Source: Dendrolimus kikuchii
Taxonomy: Eukaryota > Arthropoda > Insecta > Lepidoptera > Lasiocampidae
NCBI GenBank assembly: GCA_019925095.2
Contig: CM034411.1
Span: 7,958,001-8,022,000, forward strand
Reading direction: 5' to 3'
DNA: 64,000 nucleotides
Shown: positions 1-12,285 of the stretch, in pieces
How positions within the stretch are numbered: position 1 is the first letter of the stretch
Layout: every line of letters starts with the position of its first letter
Position numbers and translations under genes: made by a program
The notes under the pieces: model-generated
What the model was told of the DNA's origin: nothing
Database searches by the model: none
Seen by the model: only the letters and a program-made list of their open reading frames with translations

Positions 1-2
1 AT

Positions 3-713
3 GAATCGGCTCCCAATGATGTCACATTTCAATTTCAGCACATTTTTGAAGACTTACCTCTACTCTCTGCTCTTCGACTCCCCAGAACAATTTGCACCAG
101 CAAAGATTCCACCTACACCCTACACGGTTTTGCCGATGCATCCGAATCCGGATATGCAGCCGCAGTCTATCTTCATGAAACGAATATCACGGGTCAGGTA
201 CACGTCAGACTACTTGTTTCTAAATCCAAGGTAGCCCCCATTAAAACCCGACAGACTATACCAAAGCTGGAACTTTCAGCTGCACACCTCACTTCGCTGC
301 TCATTTCTCGCGTCTCTGTTCAACTTTCTGCCCACATTACCATTCAGCAACACTTTTGTTGGTCAGACAGTACTATCGTACTCGCCTGGCTTAAAACTCC
401 TTCTCAATCCCTACAGGTCTTTGAGGCCAATCGAGTCTCTGCCATTGCAGCCAATCCATGTAACCCTACTTGGAGACATGTACCCTCAGCTCTTAACCCT
501 GCCGACTGTGCTAGCAGGGGAATATCAGCACAGGAACTCTTAGCCTATGACCTATGGTGGTCGCCTACTTGGCTCAAGGCCCCACCTGATACCTGGCCCA
601 CGATGCCCCCTGCTTTGGGTCATCACGTACTGCCTGGTCTAAAACCCAGAAAAATGGTAGCTCACATCGCGGTTCCTGATCTAGACACGGATTTACTCAC
701 AGATTCAGATTAA
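3..713 (+). CDS. BEL/Pao pol fragment: RNase H region (partial, cut by window edge)
   Basis: An open frame of about 237 codons runs from the window edge to a TAA at 711-713 with no usable ATG, as expected for the inside of a polyprotein. It reads through LHGFADAS, then SKSKVAPIKT, PKLELSAAHL, WSDSTIVLAWL and NPADCASRG. These are the successive conserved blocks of BEL/Pao RNase H, and the acidic residues expected for metal binding are still present (D of FADAS, E of KLEL, D of WSDS, D of NPAD). The enzyme would remove RNA from the RNA/DNA hybrid during reverse transcription. The stop is followed by a continuation in another frame, so the polyprotein is broken here. The reverse transcriptase proper lies outside the window. 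Confidence 0.85.
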   Translation, partial: ESAPNDVTFQFQHIFEDLPLLSALRLPRTICTSKDSTYTLHGFADASESGYAAAVYLHETNITGQVHVRLLVSKSKVAPIKTRQTIPKLELSAAHLTSLLISRVSVQLSAHITIQQHFCWSDSTIVLAWLKTPSQSLQVFEANRVSAIAANPCNPTWRHVPSALNPADCASRGISAQELLAYDLWWSPTWLKAPPDTWPTMPPALGHHVLPGLKPRKMVAHIAVPDLDTDLLTDSD

Positions 714-980
714 ACGTTTTGCACACAATTGCTTGGTATCTTCTCACTCTCGCATCGTTGGTCCCATTACCGTAGACGAACGTAAGAAAGCGCTCTTACA
801 CTGGGTACGCTCAGTCCAACAAAATATGTTCGCTGAAGACTCCACCGACTGCAAACTAACAAATTATGTACAGTGCCTGGTCGCTTGTCCAACTAAGATA
901 TGACACACAACATCCCCTCATCTTACCCAGTTCAACCCCCTTGTGGACCTAATTATAGATCATTTCCACACTATACACTG
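714..980 (+). pseudogene. BEL/Pao pol linker, frameshifted
   Basis: From about 712 the polyprotein continues in another frame (RFAHNCLVSSHSRIVGP, then DERKKALLHWVRSVQQ). This is the region BEL/Pao elements carry between RNase H and integrase. That frame stops at a TGA near 901. Recognisable sequence (HPLILP, then PLVDLIIDHFH) resumes after another shift and meets an in-frame TGA near 978. At least three lesions therefore separate the RNase H and integrase blocks, and the copy cannot make a full Pol. Confidence 0.7.
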
Positions 981-2100
981 AGACCCGGGCGCAGATACAC
1001 TACACGCACTACTCCGTCAACAATACTGGATTTTATCTGGAAGGCGAGTCATTCGTCACCGTGTCTTTAAATGTGTACGCTGTTTTAGGCATCGAGCTCA
1101 GCCGAATCCCCCTTTTATGGCCGACCTACCGGCTGATCGAGTCAGCCCACAACCGGTGTTTAGTCAAGTGTCCACGGATTTTGCCGGACCATTCCTAATT
1201 AAATCAAGTACTCTACGCAATGCCAAACTTCTCAAAGGCTACTTTTGTGTTTTCGTTTGTCTCGCCACCAAGGCAGTGCACTTAGAGGCTGTCTCGGAAC
1301 TTTCTACGGACGCCTTTTTTGCGGCATTGCAAAGGTTCGTTAGTCGGCGCGGAATCCCTACCCTAATTCGCTCTGATTGCGGTACAAACTATGTCGGCGC
1401 AAGAAATCAGCTCATAGAAGTACAAAACTTCTTAAAGGCCAATGATGATAGAATTACGCACAAGCTAGCCACACAGCAGATCACATGGTTGCTCAATCCG
1501 CCCTCAGCTCCTTCTTTTGGCGGTCTGCACGAGGCAGCCGTGAAATCTACTAAGCAATTACTCTATCGCGTATTAGGTGAGCAGCATCTGACCTTTGAAG
1601 AATTTTCTACACTCTTAGCCCGTATTGAGGCCGTTCTCAACTCTCGACCACTCTGCCCTCTGTCTTCAGACCCTACAGACTTCGAAGTCCTAACCGCTGG
1701 TCATTTCCTTATAGGTCGCCCACTTACCGCATTACCCGAACATTCCCATGAATCCTCTCCTCCATCAACCCTACGACGTTTTCGCTTAGTGCAAGCGTTG
1801 GCTCAGCGATTTTGGACCTTGTGGTCGAAATCCTACCTGCACACTCTCCAATCCCGATCTAAATGGACTACGGAAACCAGTCGACCCAAGATTGGTGAGC
1901 TGGTACTCATAAAGGAGGATAATCTTCCCAGACTCCAGTGGAAGATGGGAAGAATAAAGAAGATTCTGCCCGGAAAGGATGACTTCCCCTCGACGACAAC
2001 AGCACTTAGTCAGCACTATAAATGGGAGCCGTCACCTTTTCCCCGGGCCCCAGGATGTTCACGCCACCGCGTAACGAACGATGATTCCCCGAAAAAGTAA
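981..2100 (+). CDS. BEL/Pao integrase remnant, open to its stop
   Basis: The frame is open from the stop near 978 to TAA at 2098-2100; the first ATG is at 1117, but similarity begins upstream. Before the ATG it carries LLRQQYWILSGRR and a CVRC pair typical of the integrase zinc-binding end. Counting from the ATG, the catalytic core shows STDFAGPF (D21), RSDCGTNYVGA (D87) and FGGLHEAAVK (E139), so the D,D,E set is retained, although the usual DNGTN reads DCGTN. NSRPLCPLSSDP and HFLIGRPL follow. The normal carboxy-terminal reading after WKMGRI looks shifted near 1970, since the last ~40 residues no longer resemble the family. Integrase would join element cDNA to host DNA. This copy is a relic because the upstream pol is broken. 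Confidence 0.85.
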
Positions 2101-3265
2101 TTTACCCCGCACTTCCGCGTCTCAACGATCAGTCTGAATCGATCCGTCGTAAAAACATTCACGCATCGCGCGCGCATTTGAGATATCCACCCAATTGCAA
2201 TACTAACCGGGTTCCAAGAGCTTGGTGATAAGTGGCAAATAGCATAAAAATAAAAATTGGATTATACAAGAGTTTTGTTTTTGCCTCAATGGCTATGGAA
2301 GTCTTCAGAAAGTAGGCACAGACTTGTTTTCAAACTCATCATCACTTCACACTTAAATCAAGCATGCAAAGCAAAGTTTATAAGATTATTCTTCCTGCTA
2401 TTTAGTGAGGTAATATATTCAAGGTGTAGTACAAAGGGCTTAGCCCTTCCACTTTCAGGAGACACGGGGCGGTGTTTGCTCGCTTCGGACAATATTGACA
2501 GACCCCTGCCAATGTCTTAGACTGGAGGCATGAAGATATCGGGCTACGAGGCTTATTAGCGTTTAATAACATGACATGCTTTCAGGATTCCATAGGCATA
2601 TATAAAATCTCGCTATCTTCGTTTTTCCGTCTGTCACGTATGTCAAAACTATTTTTCTCAAAGAACTTTTTTATAAAACGATCGGAAAATTCTGAGTAAT
2701 TTTTGATTTGTTGTTTCTTCGTTAATGTAATTCCAGGTGATAAAATGCTCTCTCGGGTCTTCTTCTTCTTTATCAGAATGAGAAGGTTGGGGCCTCAAAG
2801 AGCTTACCTCTTTACCCCGGTTGCAACTCAGTGGGCAACTACCCACTGGTAATTGGGTTTGGAGCTGCTGGAATCTTCTCCGATAGAACGATAAATACCT
2901 ATAAGTAGATGGCGCCGCGGGTCTATTCTTATGGACGTTATATTATTTAAAACTTTTTAGTAAGGAATTCATTAATTTTATAGTCTTAATAAGTTCATTT
3001 TAAATTAGTAAAAAATTTTTTTTAAATAGTAAAGCTATCAGAAAGCGACCGAAGATTAATATGTAGCGACATCTAGTAAAATAATATAAATTGTAAAAAC
3101 TTTAAAAATTGCATTAATTACTGGGGTTGTTATAATTGTATTATTCTGTTATAGCCAAACGACAAAAATAACAGACGTTCGTCAATTCTACAACCATACT
3201 TACTTGACCAACTTTTTAGTGTTTAAATAGCAAACACTAGGCTCTTTAATAAATGTGGGAACTAC
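2101..3265. other. No gene seen; AT-rich, one MITE-G-like copy
   Basis: I see no coding signal and could not place a 3' LTR for the BEL/Pao relic. Around 2880-2920 sits a GATGGCGCCGC block, and at 3045-3080 a reverse-oriented GACATCTAG block. Both belong to the short MITE-G family described at 39.07 kb. Confidence 0.4.
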
Positions 3266-3267
3266 TC

Positions 3268-3440
3268 ACTCGCCCGCTTATATCACTACGTTATCAGCCA
3301 GTCGCAGTCCACTGCTAGGTGTAGGAGGAGGTTCTCCGATAACTTCGTCCAGCAGTCACCGGCGACCTTGCGTAGATCGTCGCTCCGCAAAGCTGGAGGG
3401 CGTCCTATACTACGTTTAGCGTCACATGGTGACGTGACAC
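3268..3440 (-). pseudogene. LINE carboxy-terminal fragment (GRPP type)
   Basis: On the minus strand the sequence reads KRSIGRPPALRSDDLRKVAGD, which matches the carboxy end of a widespread insect non-LTR family (GKRSxGRPPxRWxDDLxKxAG). It is short, frame-broken after that block and has no RT core, so it is a 5'-truncated, decayed copy. Confidence 0.6.
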
Positions 3441-3511
3441 TTCAGAACTCATTTCCTCCATCATTGGCATTTCCCTCCAATAAAGTAACTATGCAATTCA
3501 ACATTTTCATC

Positions 3512-3807
3512 TTTTTTTATTGCATGAATTCAGCAGACAGGCAGACGGTCAACCTGATGGAAAGCGGTTACCGTCGCCTACGGAAATTTGTAACACCAAA
3601 GATGCCACAAATGCGCTGCTGCTCCCTAAAGGGAGACTAGAACCTGGTCCCTAATGCCTGAACACAACTCAAGGCTGTTATGGCGGCATACTCTAGACAA
3701 GGGGTGGCAGATATCCAGACAGGCAAATACCTGGCTGTGGGTTGTTTTGTTGCGTCTCAAGACGCCGCCTCAAGAAATTGTATTCTTTCTCCGTTTCAGC
3801 ACGGATA
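3512..3807 (-). mobile_element. SINE-A copy 1
   Basis: Plus-strand reading gives poly(T), ATTGCATGAATTCAGCAGACAGG, the conserved body and CACGGATA, so the element lies on the minus strand. Full length. All 16 SINE-A copies share this layout: head ATCCGTGCAGGAACGGAG, a CCGGGCGGCCTGTCGTAAG block, a body, and a tail CTGTCTGCTGAACTC followed by TGCAATAAAA. Confidence 0.85.
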
Positions 3808-4265
3808 ATGTAATGCAAGAATGTAGTTTATACAGATGTTAAACAATTATACATTCTAGCATATAGTCGTATACAAACTAACATAAATACTAAAATTAAT
3901 TTTACATTAATGTGCCTTCTAATTCAGTAACAAGTAAGTTAATTTGTTTAAATTAAACTCAAATATTTTGTGGCTATTTATTACCTACCTTAAAATAACA
4001 CCAACCAACATAATCAACGAAATACTCATGGACCAATCCATCTCCGTAATGTAGTGAGAATCGAAGTTGGTTAACTTTAGGTAGGTCTCCTGAGATCTGA
4101 GTTCTGTGCTTAGTGGAAATAGGCCGAGAATATCTATCAATCAATTTGTTAACGTCGATTTCAGAGGTAAAAAGTTTCGAGTTTTGCATATCGATTGAAA
4201 CAACTTGCCGGAATCTAGTTTCCCAATTCATATATTCTATCTAGAGGTGTTATTACATGTATGTC
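3808..4265. other. No gene seen; AT-rich
   Basis: I see nothing beyond AT-rich sequence. The longest minus-strand frame (3974-4231) has no recognisable motif and reads like chance. Confidence 0.4.
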
Positions 4266-4765
4266 TGAATACCACGGGCCATAAAAATGGCCCGGACTTT
4301 TTGGGGGCTTGCGTGGCTCCATGGGAAGGCCAACACCTAGAGGCCCCTTGACAAATTTAATCTAAATGTGGCTTGACGCTGACCGGCGAATGCTCCTGTC
4401 TATACCATATAAAAATGCACCCAAGGACAAGCCCCGGTTAGTGTAGGACTATTGTATGGAATGAGAACAAAAGATACCGGGCTATTGGAATGGCGTCTGC
4501 CGTTGTAATGTTCAAGGAACATGGAATAATTGGCGTGTGGCAACATGGCTGTTAGTGGCTAAGGGGTGTCGTGAGGTGGGCTGCAGGTTCACAGAAGCTA
4601 CTTCCGACGTTATGCCATTTATCACTCCCACCCCTGGAGCTTGAGGCTGCGCTCTCCACACTGTGCCGGCTGGCTAAGGCAAACATGGAGGCGATCTTGC
4701 CTTAGACCCCGCAGTCGGGTCCAAGGTATCGCCGCTCACCTAAGGCTTGTGTGTGTTTATTATTA
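4266..4765 (+). repeat. GC-rich ~500-bp island, probable retroelement piece
   Basis: The base composition changes abruptly from AT-rich DNA to a GC-rich block starting ACGGGCCATAAAAATGGCCC (itself an inverted repeat, GGGCCAT/ATGGCCC) and ending in a TTATTATTATTG tract at 4759-4771. A short AT-rich tail on a GC-rich block is how many 3' ends of non-LTR elements look. No open frame of note, no clear target-site duplication and no second copy in the window, so the family is unassigned. Confidence 0.35.
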
Positions 4766-4771
4766 TTGTAT

Positions 4772-5569
4772 TAAAGAATAATAATCACTTGTAAACAACT
4801 TTGTATGAAGGAACTTTGTATCTGGAAATAATTTATGGGATGGTATCGCAAGCCCAGGAACATAACACTCATTACAGTTTCGGTTTCAGATACTTATATA
4901 TAATATATAAATATTCAAATTCCTGAACATATAACATAGCATAGTTAATTAAGTTTATTTTGTATCTTTTTTTAAAGAATATGTTAATTAATTATTATAA
5001 AATTTCAAACTTAAATGCAATGAAATAAAATCTAAAGTAATAAATTTTTTGATGTTTAAGGAATAAAATCCAGTCGTGTGTCAGAGTTCACACACTTTTT
5101 ATATTATTATTCAAGTCATGAATAAAACTAAATATGACCAAACAAATTTCCTGTTGTTGGAATATGATGTTTAAATATATATATTCATCTATAAACACCT
5201 ATATATTTTGTAGATATGTATTTGTATGTTATATATATTAAGTATATGTCTATTTCATATATAAAAAGTAAGTAGTTCGTACTTTGGTATTGATATGAAA
5301 CGTTTACTTTAACACAGTGTAGGGCACTGGATCTTAATAGTACATTTTCCATGAACATAAGACTAGAATTGAGTAATTCCAGAATAAACGCCGAAGGTAT
5401 AAACGTGGCCAGATTACGTGCACCGTTTCTGTAACGTCTTCATTCCATGATCCATAAGACTGGCAGCCGGCAGTTGGTCAATATTGTTCGAAGCAAGCAA
5501 ACATTGTTATAAGCCGCCATACATGCCCCCTTCGGGGTAGTTTACAACGTTTCAGTTTGAAAATATTGC
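4772..5569. other. No gene seen; very AT-rich
   Basis: This is low-complexity AT-rich sequence (long TATATA and TTAATTAA runs near 4890-5260). Nothing coding and no repeat I can name. Confidence 0.4.
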
Positions 5570-5572
5570 TTA

Positions 5573-5715
5573 AGGCCGTTTCCTATACCTTACTATTCAT
5601 CTATTTGCCTTACTATCGGTTGAATTTTGACATTTAATTCCTTCTATAGAGCTTATAACAAAATTTAGCCAATAGCAAGGCAAATGAACGGTTGGTAAGG
5701 AATAGGAACGGGCCA
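5573..5715. mobile_element. Palindromic MITE with TTA duplication (Harbinger-like), copy 1
   Basis: The ends AGGCCGTTTCC and GGAACGGGCCA are inverted repeats, and the internal halves also mirror each other (ATTTGCCTTACTATCGG against CCAATAGCAAGGCAAAT). TTA lies on both sides (5570-5572 and 5716-5718). A 3-bp TTA/TAA duplication is typical of PIF/Harbinger elements. It is 143 bp with no coding capacity, so it would need a transposase from elsewhere. Confidence 0.65.
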
Positions 5716-5718
5716 TTA

Positions 5719-6100
5719 GTTAATATAGAATTAGGATGACTTATGATTGAGGCCTATTTCAACTAGATGGCATCATAATCATTCAATTATTTTTGTAGTA
5801 TTTGTGTAAAGTGCAATTTTACACTTTAGCTTATATATTGATGGACAAAGTTTATCGAACAAATTACTTTAAATTAACCTATTGATTTGATTAATGTGGC
5901 AATTATTAATCCAATTAAACTTATATCAAAATTAATTAAAATTCCATTTATTTAATTAAATTTGCATTAATTTATTTTAAGTAAAATGTATTTTTTTCTC
6001 AGCCAGAATATGATCAGAAACTTATAAAGACTTTCGACTGATTTGATCAAATAAAATAATTACCTAATAAAAGCACACGTTGGAAAACGTGTCAAAAATG
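5719..6100. other. No gene seen; AT-rich
   Basis: AT-rich sequence with TTAATTAA-type runs. I see nothing else in it. Confidence 0.4.
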
Positions 6101-6102
6101 AT

Positions 6103-6275
6103 ATGATAGAAAGATAGATAGAGAAAGAGAGATAGAAAACGCTTACTTGTTCACCACATACACATTAAATAAAAAAATTACAGTAGTCACATTGAACAGT
6201 AACGGCAGGAATAATGGGCGGCCTTATCGCTTTAGTACGATCTCTTCCAGACAACCCGGGCTATGGATTTTATAA
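6103..6275 (-). mobile_element. LINE 3'-end fragment with GATCGCT hairpin
   Basis: Read on the minus strand it contains GGGTTGTCTGGAAGAGATCG, a run towards AGCGATAAGGCCGCCC, and it ends in a (CTAT)n microsatellite (GATAGATAG on the plus strand). Other copies of this 3' module lie at 27.07, 37.35, 42.36, 53.94, 61.15 and 62.09 kb. It is a 5'-truncated non-LTR retrotransposon tail with no coding part. Confidence 0.6.
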
Positions 6276-6321
6276 GCGGAATCACAATTGTATGACGGTG
6301 GCTTGCACATTAAATACATAA

Positions 6322-6556
6322 TCTTATACTAATATATAAAGCTGAAGAGTTTGTTTGTTTGTTTGCTTGAACGCGCTAATCTCAGGAACTACTGGTCTGA
6401 TTTAAAAAAGTCTTTCAGTGTTAGATAGCCCATTTATCGAGGAAGGCTATATATAATTACGCTAAGACCAATAAGAGCGAAGCACCAATGAAGAATGTTT
6501 CAAAGTCGGGGGTTTTTTTTAATTATTCCACGCGGACGAAGTCGCAGGCAGGAGCT
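6322..6556 (+). mobile_element. Non-autonomous Helitron (AAAGCTGAAGAG type)
   Basis: It starts A|TCTTATACTAATATATAAAG and continues AAGCTGAAGAGTTTGTTTG and GGAACTACTGGTCTGATTT, a very common lepidopteran Helitron 5' region. It closes with CCACGCGGACGAAGTCGCAG, close to the usual 3' end. The expected terminal CTRR reads CTTT here, so the 3' tip is mutated. No Rep/helicase sequence is present. Confidence 0.65.
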
Positions 6557-9371
6557 TTCAAAATTAAGTTATTAAAGTGAAACCTCTTTAGAACCGCTAT
6601 GATTTGAAACTCGATGTAACGAAAAAGCGACACTAAAAAGAGGTAAACACATAAATCTATAGGACTAAGTCGGTGAGAGAATGAGTTACATTGCGCAGCA
6701 CAGATTAGAGAATCAATAAGACCGATGATTAAACATAGGTCCAATTTGGCCCTACATAAAACTAATAATAATATTTTTTTGTCTTACACAGTGAAAAATA
6801 CAAGGTGATACTTAAGAATTTTATTTTGAATTGTAATATGTTGACGGATGTAGGTTAAAGGAATTATATTTATATTAACAAAAGTTAGAGAAGAATTATC
6901 TGTGAGTATATTCTCTGAAGTTTCACTTCTGCTGCGTGTGAACTGCAAACACGCTCATTTTTTTTCAAAATTACGAACCAGAAGTGTATGGTAAAACACA
7001 TCATATTTTTAAGTTGGTTCAAAAAAATAAATAAATTCCCATACAATCTTATTTATTGTCCCGTCGACATCTCATTCGGCCTCACTGAGTCACAATCCCG
7101 CTGCGACACCGCGGGTGGCCCACCAATCGGTATAACTTGACCTCCCTCACTCCCCGCTCTTTTTCCGAATGACCCTTAATTTTGCCAATATCAGCATTAG
7201 CCAGAGCTCTACATAATGTGGACACCATTAATGTTTCGGATTTCATCAAACGTTCTCAGCTTTTTTTATGTAACTTCATGAGATTTCGACCTTATATAAA
7301 TGGTATAAGAGTGTTATTATGCTATCAAAATTTGTTTTTAATAGGCGGTCTTAGAAAATATTCTTATGATCATTGCAGGTTACGTTAACTACCGATAAAT
7401 TATAAGAGAAGAAGAAAACTAAGAATAATAACAGAGTTTTCAGAAAAGCTCTAAAATCCTACATCACTAGATGGCGCAGCATGTCTTGTTTTTCTCGCGC
7501 AACACGCAGATTTACCAACAGCCAAAAATATTAACTCCTAACGCTAATGTAAAAAGCATCTAAAATTGCCACAAGTACCTGAAAACTCCCTGTTGGAATC
7601 TCCACCAAAAAGTTCATATTGTGGCTGATGAGATTTGTTACTGGCCAGAATGCATTATTTATAAATATGGGACATTGATGTTCTTTTATTATTTTTTATC
7701 TGTATATGTTCCCTCCATTAAAATCGTCATATATTTCGCAGGTGCAGTTTTTTTTGTCTTTATTTAATTATTTACAGTCCGCTAAGTTAATTAATATTTA
7801 AAGAAGAGTATAACACTTCCTTATAAAACAAAAAGCACAATTGAAATTTTGTATTATTTTTTATTTATAAGCTATTTTATCATAATATCAATAATATTAA
7901 TTTTGAGGAGTTAGTAACCCTGCGTGGCAAGTTGTCGTAAAACACATATTTAGGCCATGTCCATATCCCCCAAAACTCAAGCTCTTAAAAATTTAATGTA
8001 TTAATTGGCCAGATGAAAAGGGTCTACAATTAGCATGTACGTATGAAGGGATATATGAAAGTAGACGAAGTAAAAGGTGTGTAGTGGATAAACTTACCAC
8101 GCCCCTAATTGTAGATAGTTTTGTATTCTTTACTTTGCTTAATATACCATGATCCTGGTTACCGCGCGTTCGGATTTCCAACTCAATTATTCGCTTATAT
8201 ATGTCTATTATAAACTTTCGCAATAAAACTAGTAATTAAATGTAATTCTCTCATAAACAAACGTAGACCAAGTTCATGGTCAATCTTTTGGCAATTGGCT
8301 TTTGTCGTTTGACAAGTGCTACCTTAAGAAAAACATAGCAACAACATCTTTTGATCTATGCTATGTTTATTATTCATATACTTATCATAATTTGTAATCA
8401 TAAAATAAATTATATAAATAACTATCCACTTCAAATACTTTATTTTATTTATTTAAACTTAATTTGTCAAATACTTAATGATCTACTTTTGTTATTGTTA
8501 ATCAATGCCTATATAGCTGTGTTAGCCAGGACGTAAGGATACGACTAACCAATGAGAGTTGTGTATAAAACTCGCTCACATTGGTTGGAATTCAGAAATG
8601 TAAAAAAGGACACGGGTTTTGAATTCAATTACGAGAGAGAGTTTTGTACTACTGAAAGATACTTACTAGAGTAAAAATAAAAGCAAGTTTTAAGATTGAA
8701 GTTATATTTATTCAAGAGCCAATACTATAGCAATATCTTCATGAGTTCATTCAAATGTACGGCAAAATAGTAGCACGTAGAAATCCATTGTCTCTACCCT
8801 ACACCTATGCGAGGCAGGCCTGATAATATATATGTACGTATGATTTGATCGCTAGGATTGGGACTATTTAATAAAATAATATAAAACTTAAACTTAATTG
8901 CTGATAAAGTTACATAGGTATATAATAATACTTAATTATACCTTCGCTGTAAGTGTCGACACTTTAAAAAATTAAAGCGTTTCTAGTAATCATATAAACT
9001 ACCCTCGCAATGCTATAGTTTCATATGCATAATGCGAGAGATTTGATCATAATTCCTGGTTTAAGACCATACTTCAATGCAGCTCGGTGTCGAAGTAGGG
9101 TGGGTCACGCCACGTTTAGTGAGTCACGACACCTTGAACATGTTGAACGGCTATGAAGGGAGATGCCAATCTATTCTAAGTCCAAATTAGACTTATCCTT
9201 TGTACCGATCACAAAGCATGGAAATTCGCCGCCCCGACCACGTTAGAGGCATGGCGGTTTTATGTCCTCTATGATAGACAGAGATACAAAATAGCATAGA
9301 TGATTTATATATACGATAAAGAGTAATTATAATTAAACTAGCTTCTACACGCGACTTCGTTAAGACATGTT
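6557..9371. other. No gene seen; anonymous AT-rich stretch
   Basis: I read this on both strands and found only short chance frames. A slightly GC-richer patch at 7060-7170 is unassigned. A MITE-G block (GCTCTAAAATCCTACATCACTAG then ATGGCGC) lies at 7445-7480. Confidence 0.4.
7466..7480 (+). promoter_or_regulatory. CTCF-like core motif in MITE-G copy
   Basis: ACTAGATGGCGCAGC matches the conserved core AGRKGGCGC bound by CTCF in flies and vertebrates. It sits inside a dispersed repeat, so it may be a repeat feature rather than a working insulator. This is inference only. Confidence 0.25.
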
Positions 9372-9430
9372 GGCGGGTTTTACAGATTAGTAATCTCGAT
9401 GTGCTGGTGTCTTCCCGATGTTAAGAAATT
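9372..9430 (-). mobile_element. tRNA-type SINE body fragment
   Basis: GGCGGGTTTTACAGATTAG, then ATCTCGATGTGCTGGTGTC and CCGATGTT match the middle of the SINE at 26228-26534 (GGCAGGTTTGACACATCGG, then ATCTCGATGTGCAGG). It is a short, decayed fragment. Confidence 0.5.
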
Positions 9431-9617
9431 AAGGCTGATGCAACTGTTGTTTAAAACGGTTTGTCAAGCATCCAATTCTATGAGGGCGGTTAATAATAAT
9501 TGTATATAATATATCCTGAGTTAAACATAATTATTTAATTTTAAAACTATGATTTTTAGGAGTACGACGATGAACGATTTTGAAAACATAGTTTTAATTA
9601 AGCGTACTATAAGCCGC

Positions 9618-9790
9618 GCAGAAGGTTTGCCGATGACTACTTACTGTTATTGTATATACGTATGTAAAGTAAATACAATAATAAATTAAAATCATAAATT
9701 TATTGCAACAACAATTTATGTCACCTTTTTTGTCGACCCTACTGACCATCGACGTGTGACATCATGAGGCTATCGGCAAACCTTCTGTGC
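9618..9790. mobile_element. Short MITE with 17-bp inverted ends
   Basis: GCAGAAGGTTTGCCGAT at 9618-9634 is mirrored by ATCGGCAAACCTTCTGTGC at 9772-9790. The 173-bp interval has no coding frame. I could not identify a target duplication, so the superfamily is unknown. Confidence 0.5.
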
Positions 9791-9792
9791 AC

Positions 9793-12135
9793 GGGTAGTA
9801 GTCGCGAAAATTTAAGACGATAGCATATTCATTTTAAAAAGTTTTTTATTTAATTTAATATTTTCGCTAGATTAAACGTTACTTTGTGTCTATTAAAGTA
9901 CTCGCTACTCTCCTCAGATTCTTACATATATTAAGCAGTATTGAATACTACTTCGATTCCTGTGAACATTTAAAGAGAACATTGAAAATTTTATTAAATA
10001 AATATGTCTAGGGTCGCTAAATTATCCTCGATGGTGAAAGAAAACATTGTGACTAGATCTTTTCAAAGCATTTGGTGTATCCATTCCATGTTGAATAATA
10101 ACTTCAACCCCTACTAAGGTAATGGGCTAATGAAGTGATTTCTTTTATGACCAATAAAATTCGGTAAAAATAAAAAATATTGTTAGGTTAATTTCCTGCT
10201 TGTTTGAGGGGCGAATTAGTGGGATTGGTTTTAATAAAAAGACAATCTGATTAAAATTGGACTGTAAATGGTTTGATTATGAACTTTAGACTTTCATTCA
10301 TGAATAACCACTTTAAAAAATGTTGGATGTTTTTTTAAATATGGCTTTACACGAATGCTGTATCTGAGCAGTGTCCAGTGTTTATGAATATTGAAGTTTT
10401 TGAATAATTTTGTGGGGAGCAGACACCAGGCAATGCCAGACCAATCTAACAGAATCCTTATGAAAATTGCATAGCAAAAACTCCTTTGATATATTTAATA
10501 CCTTTGTTTTACCTAGCATTTTACGCGATACCTGTGGTATTGCAATCGCAGACCAACGAATAAGAGTACAGACGGATTCTACGTGAAAATTAAATGAAGC
10601 AATTTTTTTAAAGTTGTGTGCGTAAACTTATGTAGTATACACGTGGTGGGTGCGTATGTGGTTAACAGTAATGTATCAACTGGAAAATATTCCACCTATA
10701 TCCGTACTAATTTCATTGTTTAATGCAAGTTCTCGTAAGGCACTGCGGTGCGATCGGCTTCCTTTAGGCGCCATTAGCCGGCCTCGCTTTGAGAGCTCAG
10801 GGCTCGTTCTACCTATTTTTTTCGTCTGAGATTGCAGCATTGTATCTTGTCCTTTTAAGGCTTGTAGCAACGCCATCGTGCTTAAGGATTTTTCGGGTGA
10901 AAACGGGGTTCTTCATAGACGCGGTCGTTTTTCAGATGCATTATTAATTTATTGTGAATAAAATAAAATAGTACTTAAAACGAATTATTTATCTCTCTTT
11001 ATAAACACGTAGATATTATTTTATCCTGTTTTGATAAAAATTTAAGGAATAAAATTATTTCATGTCAATAATTTGGAGGTATTTTAAACCGAGTTCCGTC
11101 TCATATTGTAGATGTTTATGATATTTTTTTTGATAAATTAATTATTGATCAGTAAATACCAACAAAAACTTATTTCGAACGATAGAGAGACCTTATAACG
11201 AAATCTATAAAAAATCTACTCTATTCTTCTATTATTTATGAAGCCTGCTTCTATATGGAGGGATTATCTTAATTCTGTTCAAGTATAGTGTGGGCCACTA
11301 TAAATATTTGCGTAAAGTCGTCTATGTGGTACGCGTACGACGGCGCCGATTAGGCTCAGCTAGACCAACCAGCGACTAGAAGCCTTAACATGGCCAGTGT
11401 TGGAAAGACTCTTTGTGAAATTGAGACGTGTCTAGATATACTGGTAGATGCAAGACATGACATAATGCTCCACATTATTTTGACACCTGTCATATTCGTC
11501 CCTAAGTAATAATAGTAGTAATGGTAAATGATATGTCCTCGAATACAGGAACACTGCACTTCTTTGTACCAATTGAATTGTTTCTAGGAAAACCAATTGA
11601 ACCATTACATTTTTAATGTTTCACCTAGCGGGCTAAATAGACCACTTGCTATTTTGCGCGCAATGATAATATTCGGAATTACATGTATTTCGGTCTCCTT
11701 ATTTCAGAGAGGCTTATACAATAACATAAATTTACCTTTATCGTCAATAATCCACAATTTAACAGTATGCACATTAAGCCAACAAATATATCTAAATGGT
11801 GTACGCCTTTTGCTAGACTTGTCACACCACTAGCTACTAAAACACTAACACTTTTTTATATGTGTCATTTATATTTGACTTCTTTTCAAAATTTTCTAAC
11901 AATGTAATAGAATAACAGAAATGATCTTTATCTAAAGTAGTTTACATTTCACAAACTAAATTTAATTATTATACGACGAAAGATTTTTTTACATGACCGC
12001 ACCATAATAATACTGCATAATGCGATCGCCACCAAGTTTTTAGTAATCATTCATATTTTTTTTTGTTAGAAATAAATAGTATTAGTATAAATTAAATTAA
12101 AAAAAGACGAAAAATAATAATAATTATGAAGTAAA
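9793..12135. other. No gene seen; anonymous stretch
   Basis: No domain, repeat or RNA gene recognised. Short open frames (for example 10676-10876 and 11597-11833) lack motifs and behave like chance. Confidence 0.4.
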
Positions 12136-12136
12136 G

Positions 12137-12285
12137 ATATGTTGCTGGGGAGATTGTTGCGCCGCTTTTTCTCCTTTAACAGTAATTAAAATTGCTTTGG
12201 AAGCGGTGGTATGCAAATCATTTGTAATGAGTAATCTGTAAGAGATCATTTTGAAATAAATACATTCATTTTCATTTTCATAAAG
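12137..12285 (+). mobile_element. LINE 3'-UTR fragment with GCCGCTT...GAAGCGG stem
   Basis: ATGTTGCTGGGGAGATTGTTG, CGCCGCTTTTTCTCC and GGAAGCGGTGGTATGC form the same stem-loop module as at 14.45, 14.9 and 48.5 kb. The piece ends ATTCATTTTCATTTTCAT, a typical degenerate simple-repeat tail. Confidence 0.55.
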